Below are positions 6,535 to 12,523 of a stretch of 12,523 nucleotides of DNA, one piece after another. This stretch comes from Burkholderiales bacterium. GTDB taxonomy: Bacteria; Pseudomonadota; Gammaproteobacteria; Burkholderiales; Burkholderiaceae_D. Each line of letters starts with the position of its first letter. Position 1 is the stretch's first letter. The DNA is taken from contig JAGWUK010000031.1 of NCBI GenBank assembly GCA_028868455.1, positions 1 to 12,523 on the forward strand. The letters are read 5' to 3'. Below the pieces are notes generated by a model, which had not been told where the DNA came from, did not search any database, and worked only from the letters and a program-made list of their open reading frames with translations. A program made the translations under genes and the position numbers.

Positions 6535-7677
6535 TTGAAAGCCGCTCGCCATTACCAAGTCTTGATCGTCTGCCACGCCTTCTGGGAAGGTCTGGCGCGC
6601 TTGCCGCATTTGCTGCATCAGGCGGGATGTGAGATTAATGTGTTTGGCCCGGCCAAAAACTATGTGGCGCGGTCACGCTTTATTCATCGGCATTTCCTCA
6701 GTCCCTCTGATCTCGACGAGGCCGTGACGGCGTTACGGGATTTTCTGATGCGCAGTGACATCACTTATGACTGGGTGGTGATCGGGGACGATCCTTTATT
6801 GTATGCGCTGGAAAAGCGTCGCGATGAAGACTGGGTCAGAGCGATTTTTCCCAGCAATATTCCGGGCGGAGCTGGTGTGGATTTCATCACCTCCAAAGCG
6901 AGCTTTATACATCAATGTCAGCAACACGCGATTGACGTGCCGGATTTTGAAATCTGCACGGACAAGGCGGCATTACAAACGACCGCGCGCCGGCTCGGAT
7001 TTCCGCTGGTGTTGAAAGAGGCGCAGGGCTTTGCTGGTCTGGCCGTGTGTATGGTGCAGGATGAAAAACAACTGGCGCAGATCACTGTTGATCAACCGTT
7101 AATCGCGCAAGCATTTATCCATGGACGCGTAGGCAGCGCTGCCGCTATTTACCGGCAGGGGAAGTTGCTGGCCTGGTTTTCGTATTATCGTGCCCGGACT
7201 TGGGGTGCGCTGGGGCCGTCGGCGGCAGTGGCATTCAGGCTGTTTCCTGCTGTGGGGCCAATCCTGGAAAAACTGGGCGAATTGTCTGGTTTTACAGGGC
7301 TGTGCGGTATTGATTTCATCGAAGAGCAGGGCAGCGGAAAAATCGTTTTGCTGGAGCAAAATTTCCGCCCGACTCTGACCATGGCGCTTGGCCGTCATGT
7401 CGGTGTGGATTTTGTTGACGTCTTACCTTGCATGTTGCAGCAGGCGGATCTGCGCGCGCAAACGCCGGTGTCGCCACCGCGCTGGCAGCAGGATGCGGCC
7501 AAGTGCAAGGTGATTCCCTTGTTTCCTCAGGATGTGTTTCGTGCGATTGAGGCGGGCGACAAATTGGGTATATTGAAATGGTGTATCAATATCCGCTGGT
7601 GGAAAGAAATGAATTGGCAAGAGCCGCGTTTATTGAAATTTAATTTGCGGCAAATTGCCCGTAAATTTCTGCGTTAG
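6535..7677 (+). CDS. ATP-grasp family protein of unknown substrate
   Basis: A 380-residue cytoplasmic protein with the carbamoyl-phosphate-synthase-like ATP-grasp layout. The N-terminal Rossmann-like part is about residues 6-115, with VLIVCHAFWEG and WVVIGDD. A linking helix has SKASF (Lys121). The ATP-grasp core includes GFPLVLKEAQGFAGLAV (Lys161 likely contacts ATP), the QAFIHGRVGSAAAIY strand pair (about 192-206) and the metal-binding end GLCGIDFIEE...VLLEQNFRPT (Asp260, Glu274, Asn276). These enzymes join a carboxylate to an amine or thiol through an acyl-phosphate. The substrate cannot be read from the sequence. The start is TTG at 6535. The frame is closed by a stop at 6511-6513 and no in-frame ATG or GTG fits, and the ribosome site is poor. 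It has no operon partner: the repeat lies upstream and convergent sppA downstream. Related genes often sit in cell-surface polysaccharide or peptide-ligation loci, which is only a hint. Confidence 0.8.
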   Translation: MKAARHYQVLIVCHAFWEGLARLPHLLHQAGCEINVFGPAKNYVARSRFIHRHFLSPSDLDEAVTALRDFLMRSDITYDWVVIGDDPLLYALEKRRDEDWVRAIFPSNIPGGAGVDFITSKASFIHQCQQHAIDVPDFEICTDKAALQTTARRLGFPLVLKEAQGFAGLAVCMVQDEKQLAQITVDQPLIAQAFIHGRVGSAAAIYRQGKLLAWFSYYRARTWGALGPSAAVAFRLFPAVGPILEKLGELSGFTGLCGIDFIEEQGSGKIVLLEQNFRPTLTMALGRHVGVDFVDVLPCMLQQADLRAQTPVSPPRWQQDAAKCKVIPLFPQDVFRAIEAGDKLGILKWCINIRWWKEMNWQEPRLLKFNLRQIARKFLR

Positions 7678-7692
7678 CTGGTCAGTACGCTC

Positions 7693-7748
7693 AATAAGAA
7701 AAACGCCGGACGTCTGCTCCGCATTTGCGAAGGAGATCGTCCGGCGTT
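7693..7748 (-). terminator. Intrinsic terminator of sppA, also between convergent genes
   Basis: Read on the minus strand, an 11-bp perfect stem (AACGCCGGACG / CGTCCGGCGTT; plus-strand 7738-7748 and 7702-7712) is followed by TTTTTCTTATT. The 25-base loop contains an extra small stem (CTCC/GGAG). The hairpin starts 40 bases after the sppA stop. On the plus strand it lies 24 bases after the ATP-grasp stop but lacks a T-run, so it would stop that transcript less efficiently. Confidence 0.88.
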
Positions 7749-7788
7749 GCTGTTACTGGCAGGCAGATGTCTGATTCAGCCTAATCAT

Positions 7789-9645
7789 TCAGGGGGCGGT
7801 ACACATGCAGTGTGCCAGGGTCATAAAGCCTTTGCCTTCTTTGTTCAGGTCGTTGAGCCAGCGCAGATCATTGATCATCTGCGTTGCGGCAGCTGGCGGA
7901 ACGCCAGTCGGCGCCAGCGCAAGTTTGAACTGATCTTGCACTGCATTGGCAACGCCTGAGCCGAACAGATCAAAGATGCGTTCAAACTTGGAAGGCTCTC
8001 TTTCGATATAGGTGACACGGTAGTCGTTGCCAAGCTTCGCGCGTTTTGCGGCGGATTTCAGCGCATCACCAAAACTGCCTATCGTATCGACCAGTCCGCG
8101 ATCCTTGGCCTGCTGACCAGTCCAGACGCGGCCTTGCGCGACGGCGTCGATTTTTTCCGGTGTGGTTTTGCGTGCAGCAGCAGCCATGCCGGTGAACTCG
8201 GCATAGGTGTGGTTGATGCTGCTTTGCATGACTTCAGCAAAGCGCGGATTGAGCGGACGCAGAGGATTGAAGCTGTCTGCCAGCCAGGTGGTGGTGGTAC
8301 CGCCGGTATGCACGCCGATTTTGTCCATCGCTTTGTCTGCGGTAGGCAGAATGGCAATCACGCCGATTGAGCCGGTGATGGTGGCGGCATCTGCAATGAC
8401 TTCATCGGAGGCCATGGAAATCCAGTAACCACCGGAGGCCGCGACATCGCCCATGGATACGACGACAGGTTTGCCGGCTTTGCGTGTCAGTTCCAGTTCG
8501 CGTCGTATCAGTTCCGAGCCGAATGCGCTGCCGCCGGGCGAATCAATGCGCAAGACAATGGCTTTGATGCTGTCGTCTTCGCGTGCCTTGCGTATCAGAT
8601 TGGCCGTTGACAATCCGCCGATGGCACCCGGTGGCGCCATACCAGAACTGATTTCACCCGCTGCCACGACGACACCGATGGCGTCACCAAACAGTTTGGG
8701 ATGCACGCGTGCCTGGTATTCTTCAAAGCCAATCTGGCGGAAGCTCTTGATTTGCGGATCGCGCACACCGCGTTGCAACATCAGTGTGCGCAATTCGTCG
8801 CGGGTTTTCAATCCGTCGACAAGTTTAATATCCATCGCCATTTTGGCGACATTGCCATTGGCAGCGGCCATCAGTTGCGGCAAATTGTCGATGCTTTGCA
8901 TGATGCTGCCGGCGGGCAGTTTACGCGCTTTTTCTACGTCGTCCGTATAGGTTTTCCACATGGCGTTGTACAGGTAGCTTTCGGCTTCTGCAGCGGCAGG
9001 TGATGGCTCATTGGCGATATACGGTTCGGCAAAACTTTTGTAGGTGCCGACTTTGAGCAAATTGACAGTGACGCCGATTTTATCCAATGCGTCGCGGTAA
9101 TAATTCCGGTAGTGACCAAAGCCGGTCATCATCACCGTTCCCATCGGATGCAGGTAAATTTCGTTGGCATGCGCGGCCAGATAGTATTGGCGCTGATCGT
9201 ACGCCGAACCCCAGGCAATCACTTGCTTGCCATGCGCCTTGAAACGGTCAATAGCCGCAGCCACTTCGCGCAACATTGGCAGACCGGCGCCATCCATGTC
9301 ATCCAGCAGCAATACGGCGCTGCTGATTTTCGGGTCCTGGCTGGCTTGTTCCAGCACTTGCAAAATATCGCGCAACTGCGTGGTTTTTTGTGTGTCGCCT
9401 TTGGCCTGGGCGATCAGGGTATCGCGTGCGCTGCCGGAGTTTTGTTCAACCAGCGCGCCTTTGAAATCGAGTATTAACGCGGTTTTGTCGTCGAGTTTCC
9501 TGATGCCGCTGCTGAAAATAGCGATGCCGACGGCAATCAGCAATGCCAGCAATAACAGGTTCAATAATATCCGCCGACTGAAATCGAGCGCGTTCCAGAG
9601 TAAGCGAAAACCCTTGCCTATCCAGAGAAAAGGGGTGAATTTCAT
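7789..9645 (-). CDS. sppA: Signal peptide peptidase SppA, 67-kDa type (protease IV)
   Basis: Inner-membrane serine protease that degrades cleaved signal peptides. It has 618 residues, the length of E. coli SppA, with two tandem ClpP-like domains in one chain. One membrane anchor spans about residues 25-44 (LLLLALLIAVGIAIF). The catalytic Ser/Lys dyad is visible: Lys203 in VGTYKSFAEPY in the N-terminal domain and Ser404 in GDVAASGGYW in the C-terminal domain. Oxyanion-side DSPGGS (369-373) and TGSIGVI are also present. The E. coli equivalents are Lys209 and Ser409. AAGGA (plus-strand 9651-9655) is five bases before the ATG. The last dozen residues include two cysteines (HCMC) and have no known role. 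A strong terminator follows. The upstream nuclease gene is on the same strand, 106 bases away. Confidence 0.95.
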   Translation of the reverse strand: MKFTPFLWIGKGFRLLWNALDFSRRILLNLLLLALLIAVGIAIFSSGIRKLDDKTALILDFKGALVEQNSGSARDTLIAQAKGDTQKTTQLRDILQVLEQASQDPKISSAVLLLDDMDGAGLPMLREVAAAIDRFKAHGKQVIAWGSAYDQRQYYLAAHANEIYLHPMGTVMMTGFGHYRNYYRDALDKIGVTVNLLKVGTYKSFAEPYIANEPSPAAAEAESYLYNAMWKTYTDDVEKARKLPAGSIMQSIDNLPQLMAAANGNVAKMAMDIKLVDGLKTRDELRTLMLQRGVRDPQIKSFRQIGFEEYQARVHPKLFGDAIGVVVAAGEISSGMAPPGAIGGLSTANLIRKAREDDSIKAIVLRIDSPGGSAFGSELIRRELELTRKAGKPVVVSMGDVAASGGYWISMASDEVIADAATITGSIGVIAILPTADKAMDKIGVHTGGTTTTWLADSFNPLRPLNPRFAEVMQSSINHTYAEFTGMAAAARKTTPEKIDAVAQGRVWTGQQAKDRGLVDTIGSFGDALKSAAKRAKLGNDYRVTYIEREPSKFERIFDLFGSGVANAVQDQFKLALAPTGVPPAAATQMINDLRWLNDLNKEGKGFMTLAHCMCTAP

Positions 9646-9730
9646 ACGAATCCTTGGTGAGTGATGAACTTGGCACCGCTTGCTTCAGACTGATACAACA
9701 CCAGAACAAATGGTGAAAAGCAGTGCAGAA

Positions 9731-9745
9731 GCGACGGCGCGTCGC
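9731..9745 (-). terminator. Small GC hairpin after the nuclease gene, weak terminator candidate
   Basis: GCGACG (9731-9736) pairs perfectly with CGTCGC (9740-9745) around a 3-base loop, six bases beyond the nuclease stop on the minus strand. The following minus-strand sequence (TTCTGCACTGCTTTTC) has only scattered Ts, so termination would be inefficient. It may allow partial read-through into sppA or protect the transcript end. Confidence 0.35.
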
Positions 9746-9751
9746 GAGAGT

Positions 9752-10765
9752 TTATTCTGGCCAGATGGCTTGTAAAACCTGTGCCAGGTGCGCACCGGCG
9801 CGTACCAGGGCGTCTTCCTTGACGTTTTGCATGGTTTTTTCGTATTCCAGTGGCAGGGCTATGGACCAGTTATTGCCGCGCTTATTTGGCGTACTTTGAC
9901 TGAATTGCGTGCCGTTAAACACGGTCTTGGCGTCGTGGATCGCATCGTTGGCCCACAGCACTGGCCATTGATCGATCGCGGCAGCAGGTTTGGCGACGGC
10001 GTGCGCCTTTTTCGCCAGCATGTCGTTCATGCGTCCATGTTTAAATTGCTGTGGAATGTCGTCCCACAGCGCATGCAGGTTGCCGCAGGGGCATTGCAGG
10101 GCATTGCCGCCGATGGTGTTGGTGCCGTGGTCATAATGGCCTTCATCCGGATTCACTTTTTTACCGGCCGCATCCAGAAATACCGATCCCACGTGCAAAG
10201 GCTGATGGATATCGCCCACATAATGCGCTAACACCGCCAGGGCTTCGTGCTTGTCCTTGAACTGAAACGGCTTGGGTTGCGGCTTATCTTCCAAGACCAG
10301 GATGGCTGCCTGAATCGCGTGGACGACATCATGATCGCTGGTGCCAGCCAGACCGGTTTCGTAATGATCATGTTGCAGAGCGACATCGGCGTAGTGATAT
10401 TGCTTATGGCAATTTTCTTCATCGAAAGCCGGGTTGCAGTTGGTGTTGTTACGACGGACATAATCGGCCATCGCGGCAATGCCGGATGCCGTTTCAAACT
10501 GCGCGCATTCCGGATAACGACCGGTTGACGTGTAAGCAAAGTCTTTTTCGGGCGAGATACCTTTGACGCAATCGGCCCAGACAGCAATTTTTTCCAGGCT
10601 GGTGTCGCCCAGTAAAGCCTTGACCTGGGCGCCCGCTTTAGTGCCAACCAGCAATTGATCGGCAATTGCGCCAACGGTTTGATGGCCTTCGGCGCCCCAG
10701 GCGAAGCTCAATTGCGGCAAACAGGTCAGTGCGGCCATCAGAGCCGGGATCAGAATTCTTTTCAT
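9752..10765 (-). CDS. Exported S1/P1-type zinc nuclease
   Basis: A 337-residue secreted or periplasmic phosphodiesterase predicted to cleave single-stranded DNA and RNA and possibly 3'-nucleotides. A signal peptide (1-22, KR then a hydrophobic core, cleavage after SFA) leaves Trp23 as mature N-terminus. The amino group and carbonyl of that Trp are zinc ligands in P1 nuclease, and His28 matches the P1 Trp1/His6 spacing. Further ligands are Asp65 (WADC), His124 (YHYAD), the HYVGDIHQPLHVG block (His181, Asp185, His191) and NLHALWDD (His231, Asp235), together the trinuclear zinc set. Six cysteines after residue 60 may form disulfides, fitting export. The ribosome site before ATG 10763-10765 is weak. 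The 165-base upstream gap contains a TACAAT-like -10 on the minus strand (10876-10881) without a good -35, so it may have its own promoter. Confidence 0.9.
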   Translation of the reverse strand: MKRILIPALMAALTCLPQLSFAWGAEGHQTVGAIADQLLVGTKAGAQVKALLGDTSLEKIAVWADCVKGISPEKDFAYTSTGRYPECAQFETASGIAAMADYVRRNNTNCNPAFDEENCHKQYHYADVALQHDHYETGLAGTSDHDVVHAIQAAILVLEDKPQPKPFQFKDKHEALAVLAHYVGDIHQPLHVGSVFLDAAGKKVNPDEGHYDHGTNTIGGNALQCPCGNLHALWDDIPQQFKHGRMNDMLAKKAHAVAKPAAAIDQWPVLWANDAIHDAKTVFNGTQFSQSTPNKRGNNWSIALPLEYEKTMQNVKEDALVRAGAHLAQVLQAIWPE

Positions 10766-10930
10766 AAGCGTCAGGGGAAAATGGATAAAAGTTGCAGAAC
10801 CAGTTGGATGTTGGATTTGCCAATGAGTTCAGAAGGTGTTGTAATTTGCGCAATTTCACGCACGCCTTACGCGTTATTGTATGTTGCAAAAATGACGAGA
10901 ATATCGCAAAGACGGAAAAAAGTGTGATCT

Positions 10931-11707
10931 TCAAAACGCTAGTTGCATACGCATGCTCAATACATGGGCCGGATGGCCAGACAGTTTGCCGCTGAACCAG
11001 GCAATTTCATAGCGCAGCGTCTGGCGATCAGCAATGGGCAAGTCGCCTGACATTACGGGGCCGATACGGTGCGACTGTCGCGCTGTCGGTAGCCAGTGAT
11101 TCCATGTTCCGAGTTCGCCGAAACCTTGCAAGCCAAATGCCAGTGCGGGTTTCCAGCGGTATTTTGCCTGCCATTGGTATTTCATTTGCATGCTGCTGCT
11201 TTGCTCGGAGCGATAGCTGCGCTCAAAAAACACATTGCCATTGAGTTGTACGCGCCCGACATCGGTCTGCAAGGCTGGCCCGAATTCAAATCCCAGCCCG
11301 CGCGACGTGTCGCTATAGTGCTCCAGATGTGTGTGCAAGGCCAGATCAAACGGATAGTCGCCTTGCGTCAGCAAATAATCGTTTTGCCAGGTGAGGGAAT
11401 TGGCTTGCAGATGATCGGCACCATGCCTGATCCAGGTGCCGTAGAGTTCGGTGTACCAGCGCGTGTCGGGCATATAACCAAAGCCGATTTCTGGCGCTGT
11501 CGTACTGGATTGATTGTTGTTCAGGGATGTCCAGGATTTGAAGTCCAGCGTTTTTTCACCCGCGTTTTCATAGACAGAAACCAGATAATAGCCGGACCCT
11601 GCTTGCGCTTGCTGCATCACTGGCAGTAAAAATCCTGCCAGCACAGCAGACAGCGCCATGTGTTTCGGTTTCAGCAAGCTATTTCGCACATTTTTCATTG
11701 TCGTCAT
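10931..11707 (-). CDS. Probable outer-membrane beta-barrel protein, unknown function
   Basis: I do not recognise the family. With the start at plus-strand 11705-11707 the protein has 258 residues. A second ATG nine bases on (11696-11698) is equally good, and the frame stays open to 11827 without a signal-like start. A signal peptide is evident (KNVRNSLLKPKH, hydrophobic core LSAVLAGFLLPVM, cleavage after QAQA). The mature part alternates polar and aromatic residues in short strands (GYYLVSVY, RWYTELYGTWI, FGLQGFGEL) and ends MRMQLAF. The terminal Phe with alternating hydrophobic residues is the usual Bam-recognition signature of outer-membrane barrels. About ten to twelve strands fit the length. 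There are no cysteines in the mature part. No channel or enzyme motif is visible. It lies between the nuclease and N-acetyltransferase genes with gaps of 165 and 120 bases. Confidence 0.65.
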   Translation of the reverse strand: MTTMKNVRNSLLKPKHMALSAVLAGFLLPVMQQAQAGSGYYLVSVYENAGEKTLDFKSWTSLNNNQSSTTAPEIGFGYMPDTRWYTELYGTWIRHGADHLQANSLTWQNDYLLTQGDYPFDLALHTHLEHYSDTSRGLGFEFGPALQTDVGRVQLNGNVFFERSYRSEQSSSMQMKYQWQAKYRWKPALAFGLQGFGELGTWNHWLPTARQSHRIGPVMSGDLPIADRQTLRYEIAWFSGKLSGHPAHVLSMRMQLAF

Positions 11708-11739
11708 GAACGTCGAATAGGGATGTTGCCGGTAGCAGT

Positions 11740-11753
11740 ATGCTGTACAGCAT
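11740..11753. promoter_or_regulatory. 14-bp perfect palindrome upstream of the barrel gene
   Basis: ATGCTGTACAGCAT is self-complementary and centred about 40 bases upstream of the preferred start of the barrel-protein gene, in the 120-base gap after the N-acetyltransferase stop. Its place suits an operator. It contains CTGT and ACAG but without the 8-base spacer of a LexA box. No good promoter hexamers could be paired with it. Confidence 0.4.
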
Positions 11754-11827
11754 GGCAGATAAATCCAGAATTGCAAACCGCACCGTCGCTGCGGAAAATA
11801 AATTGCGTAAGCAACTAGCGCACGCAA

Positions 11828-12523
11828 CTAAGGTACGCGAACAGGCAGTAATTTTTCGAGCGTGTCATCGGTGCTCAGGACGATGCCAAATTGCTGCTGC
11901 AATTGCTGACGTAGCGCGTCGACAGAGGGAATCGGCGACTCGGTGCGGCTCTCCGGCTTTGTGCTGATGAACAAGCCATTGGAAATAGTCAGACGACCGT
12001 CATTCGTTGCGATAGAGCACAGAGATTTTTGCGTGAAATGCGAAAGTGGCGAGTTTTGCTGATAAGCGCACATTGCGTCAAAATCGCTGAGATTGTGCGA
12101 TGTCAGTCGGAATTGGTACTGTGGTTTCCAATGCTCGTCTTGTTTGCTTTCCAGTAAAACATACTGGCCATCTGCTTCCAGGACGATTTTGTAGACCACA
12201 CCGTTTTCGCTGACAACTGCGCCGTCCAGCGTTAGCGGGGTACGAAAGCATTCACCAAAACCGACATCAGCGATCCATGCTTGATCGCGGTGTCGCACCA
12301 GAAGCAGCATATGATCAAATTCAGGGCCGTAGCTTTGCCCGTTAAACACGCGTGCTGAAAGCAGGTCAACGCTAAAGCCGATCTGCCTTAACAAGTAGGC
12401 AAAGCCATAATTGAGTTCGTAACAAAACCCACCGCGCCCCTGCCGCAGGAGTTTGTCCAGGATAGCCGTCTCCGATAGCACGATGCGTTTACCCAGATGG
12501 ATATCCAGATTTTCAAATGGCAC
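11828..12523 (-). CDS. Arylamine N-acetyltransferase, 5' end outside the window
   Basis: Transfers acetyl from acetyl-CoA to arylamines, hydrazines or similar amines in the cytoplasm. The visible 231 residues start at the conserved PFENLD block, so about 35-45 N-terminal codons lie beyond the right edge. The Met at the edge is internal, not a start. The catalytic triad is complete: Cys34 in RGGFCYELN, His71 in FDHMLLLV and Asp86 in DVGFGE. The spacings are close to the Cys69-His107-Asp122 pattern of the family. The C-terminal lid domain (about 105-231) is present and the gene ends normally at TAG. The physiological substrate is unknown, as usual for bacterial members. The stop lies 120 bases before the barrel gene on the same strand. 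Confidence 0.92.
   Translation of the reverse strand: MPFENLDIHLGKRIVLSETAILDKLLRQGRGGFCYELNYGFAYLLRQIGFSVDLLSARVFNGQSYGPEFDHMLLLVRHRDQAWIADVGFGECFRTPLTLDGAVVSENGVVYKIVLEADGQYVLLESKQDEHWKPQYQFRLTSHNLSDFDAMCAYQQNSPLSHFTQKSLCSIATNDGRLTISNGLFISTKPESRTESPIPSVDALRQQLQQQFGIVLSTDDTLEKLLPVRVP

Noticed and set aside
8079..9709. Long open frames on the plus strand and other frames opposite sppA
   Set aside because: They are antisense shadows of sppA, whose frame has complete domain motifs, a ribosome site and a terminator.
11708..11827. Upstream extension of the barrel-protein frame to 298 residues
   Set aside because: The added 40 residues are rich in Cys, Tyr and Arg, precede a normal signal peptide and overlap the palindromic leader; no ribosome site supports that start.
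11812..11830. Short direct repeat GCAACTA twice near the N-acetyltransferase stop
   Set aside because: Seven bases repeated once, overlapping the stop codon, is within chance expectation and has no associated structure.
1..12523. CRISPR array, tRNA or rRNA gene, prophage, toxin-antitoxin or defence system
   Set aside because: No regularly spaced repeats, cloverleaf-like stretches or recognisable proteins of these kinds were seen on either strand.

Overview
The window looks like chromosomal DNA of a betaproteobacterium of the order Burkholderiales, most likely Oxalobacteraceae-like (Herminiimonas/Janthinobacterium type). This is inferred from the birA-coaX-SPOR gene order, a HutF/HutG histidine-degradation pair, the moderate GC content and the style of the intergenic repeats. 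No database search was possible. The organism-level call is inference. The enzyme family calls rest on motifs visible in the translations.

Layout. Positions 1-52 hold the terminator of an upstream gene outside the window. Positions 145-2503 are a tight plus-strand cluster: biotin-protein ligase (birA), type III pantothenate kinase (coaX) and a membrane-anchored SPOR-domain protein. Positions 2579-5646 form a second plus-strand unit. A 12-bp perfect dyad and a candidate promoter precede an IclR-family regulator, followed by hutG and hutF, which overlap by ATGA. HutF deiminates N-formimino-glutamate to N-formyl-glutamate, and HutG splits that to glutamate and formate. The unit is therefore the last two steps of the five-enzyme, formate-releasing branch of histidine catabolism, with its own candidate regulator.

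Positions 5647-6534 are about 890 bases without a credible gene. Roughly 5665-6310 is a composite repeat: a diverged direct repeat at a gapless 540-bp offset, two inverted arms of about 100 bp, and three copies of a GC-rich hairpin. This is the most unusual structure in the window. It is followed by an orphan ATP-grasp protein (6535-7677, TTG start) of unknown substrate. That gene converges on a minus-strand block and is separated from it by a strong terminator.

The minus-strand block, in transcription order from the right edge, is: arylamine N-acetyltransferase (5' end cut by the window), a probable outer-membrane beta-barrel protein of unknown function, an exported S1/P1-type zinc nuclease, and the signal peptide peptidase SppA. 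Three of the four are envelope or exported proteins. The 107-165 bp gaps suggest separate transcription rather than one compact operon.

I see no tRNA, rRNA, CRISPR array, transposase, phage gene or defence system. The best candidates for something undescribed are the composite repeat, the orphan ATP-grasp protein, the unassigned barrel protein and the IclR/dyad control of hutGF.
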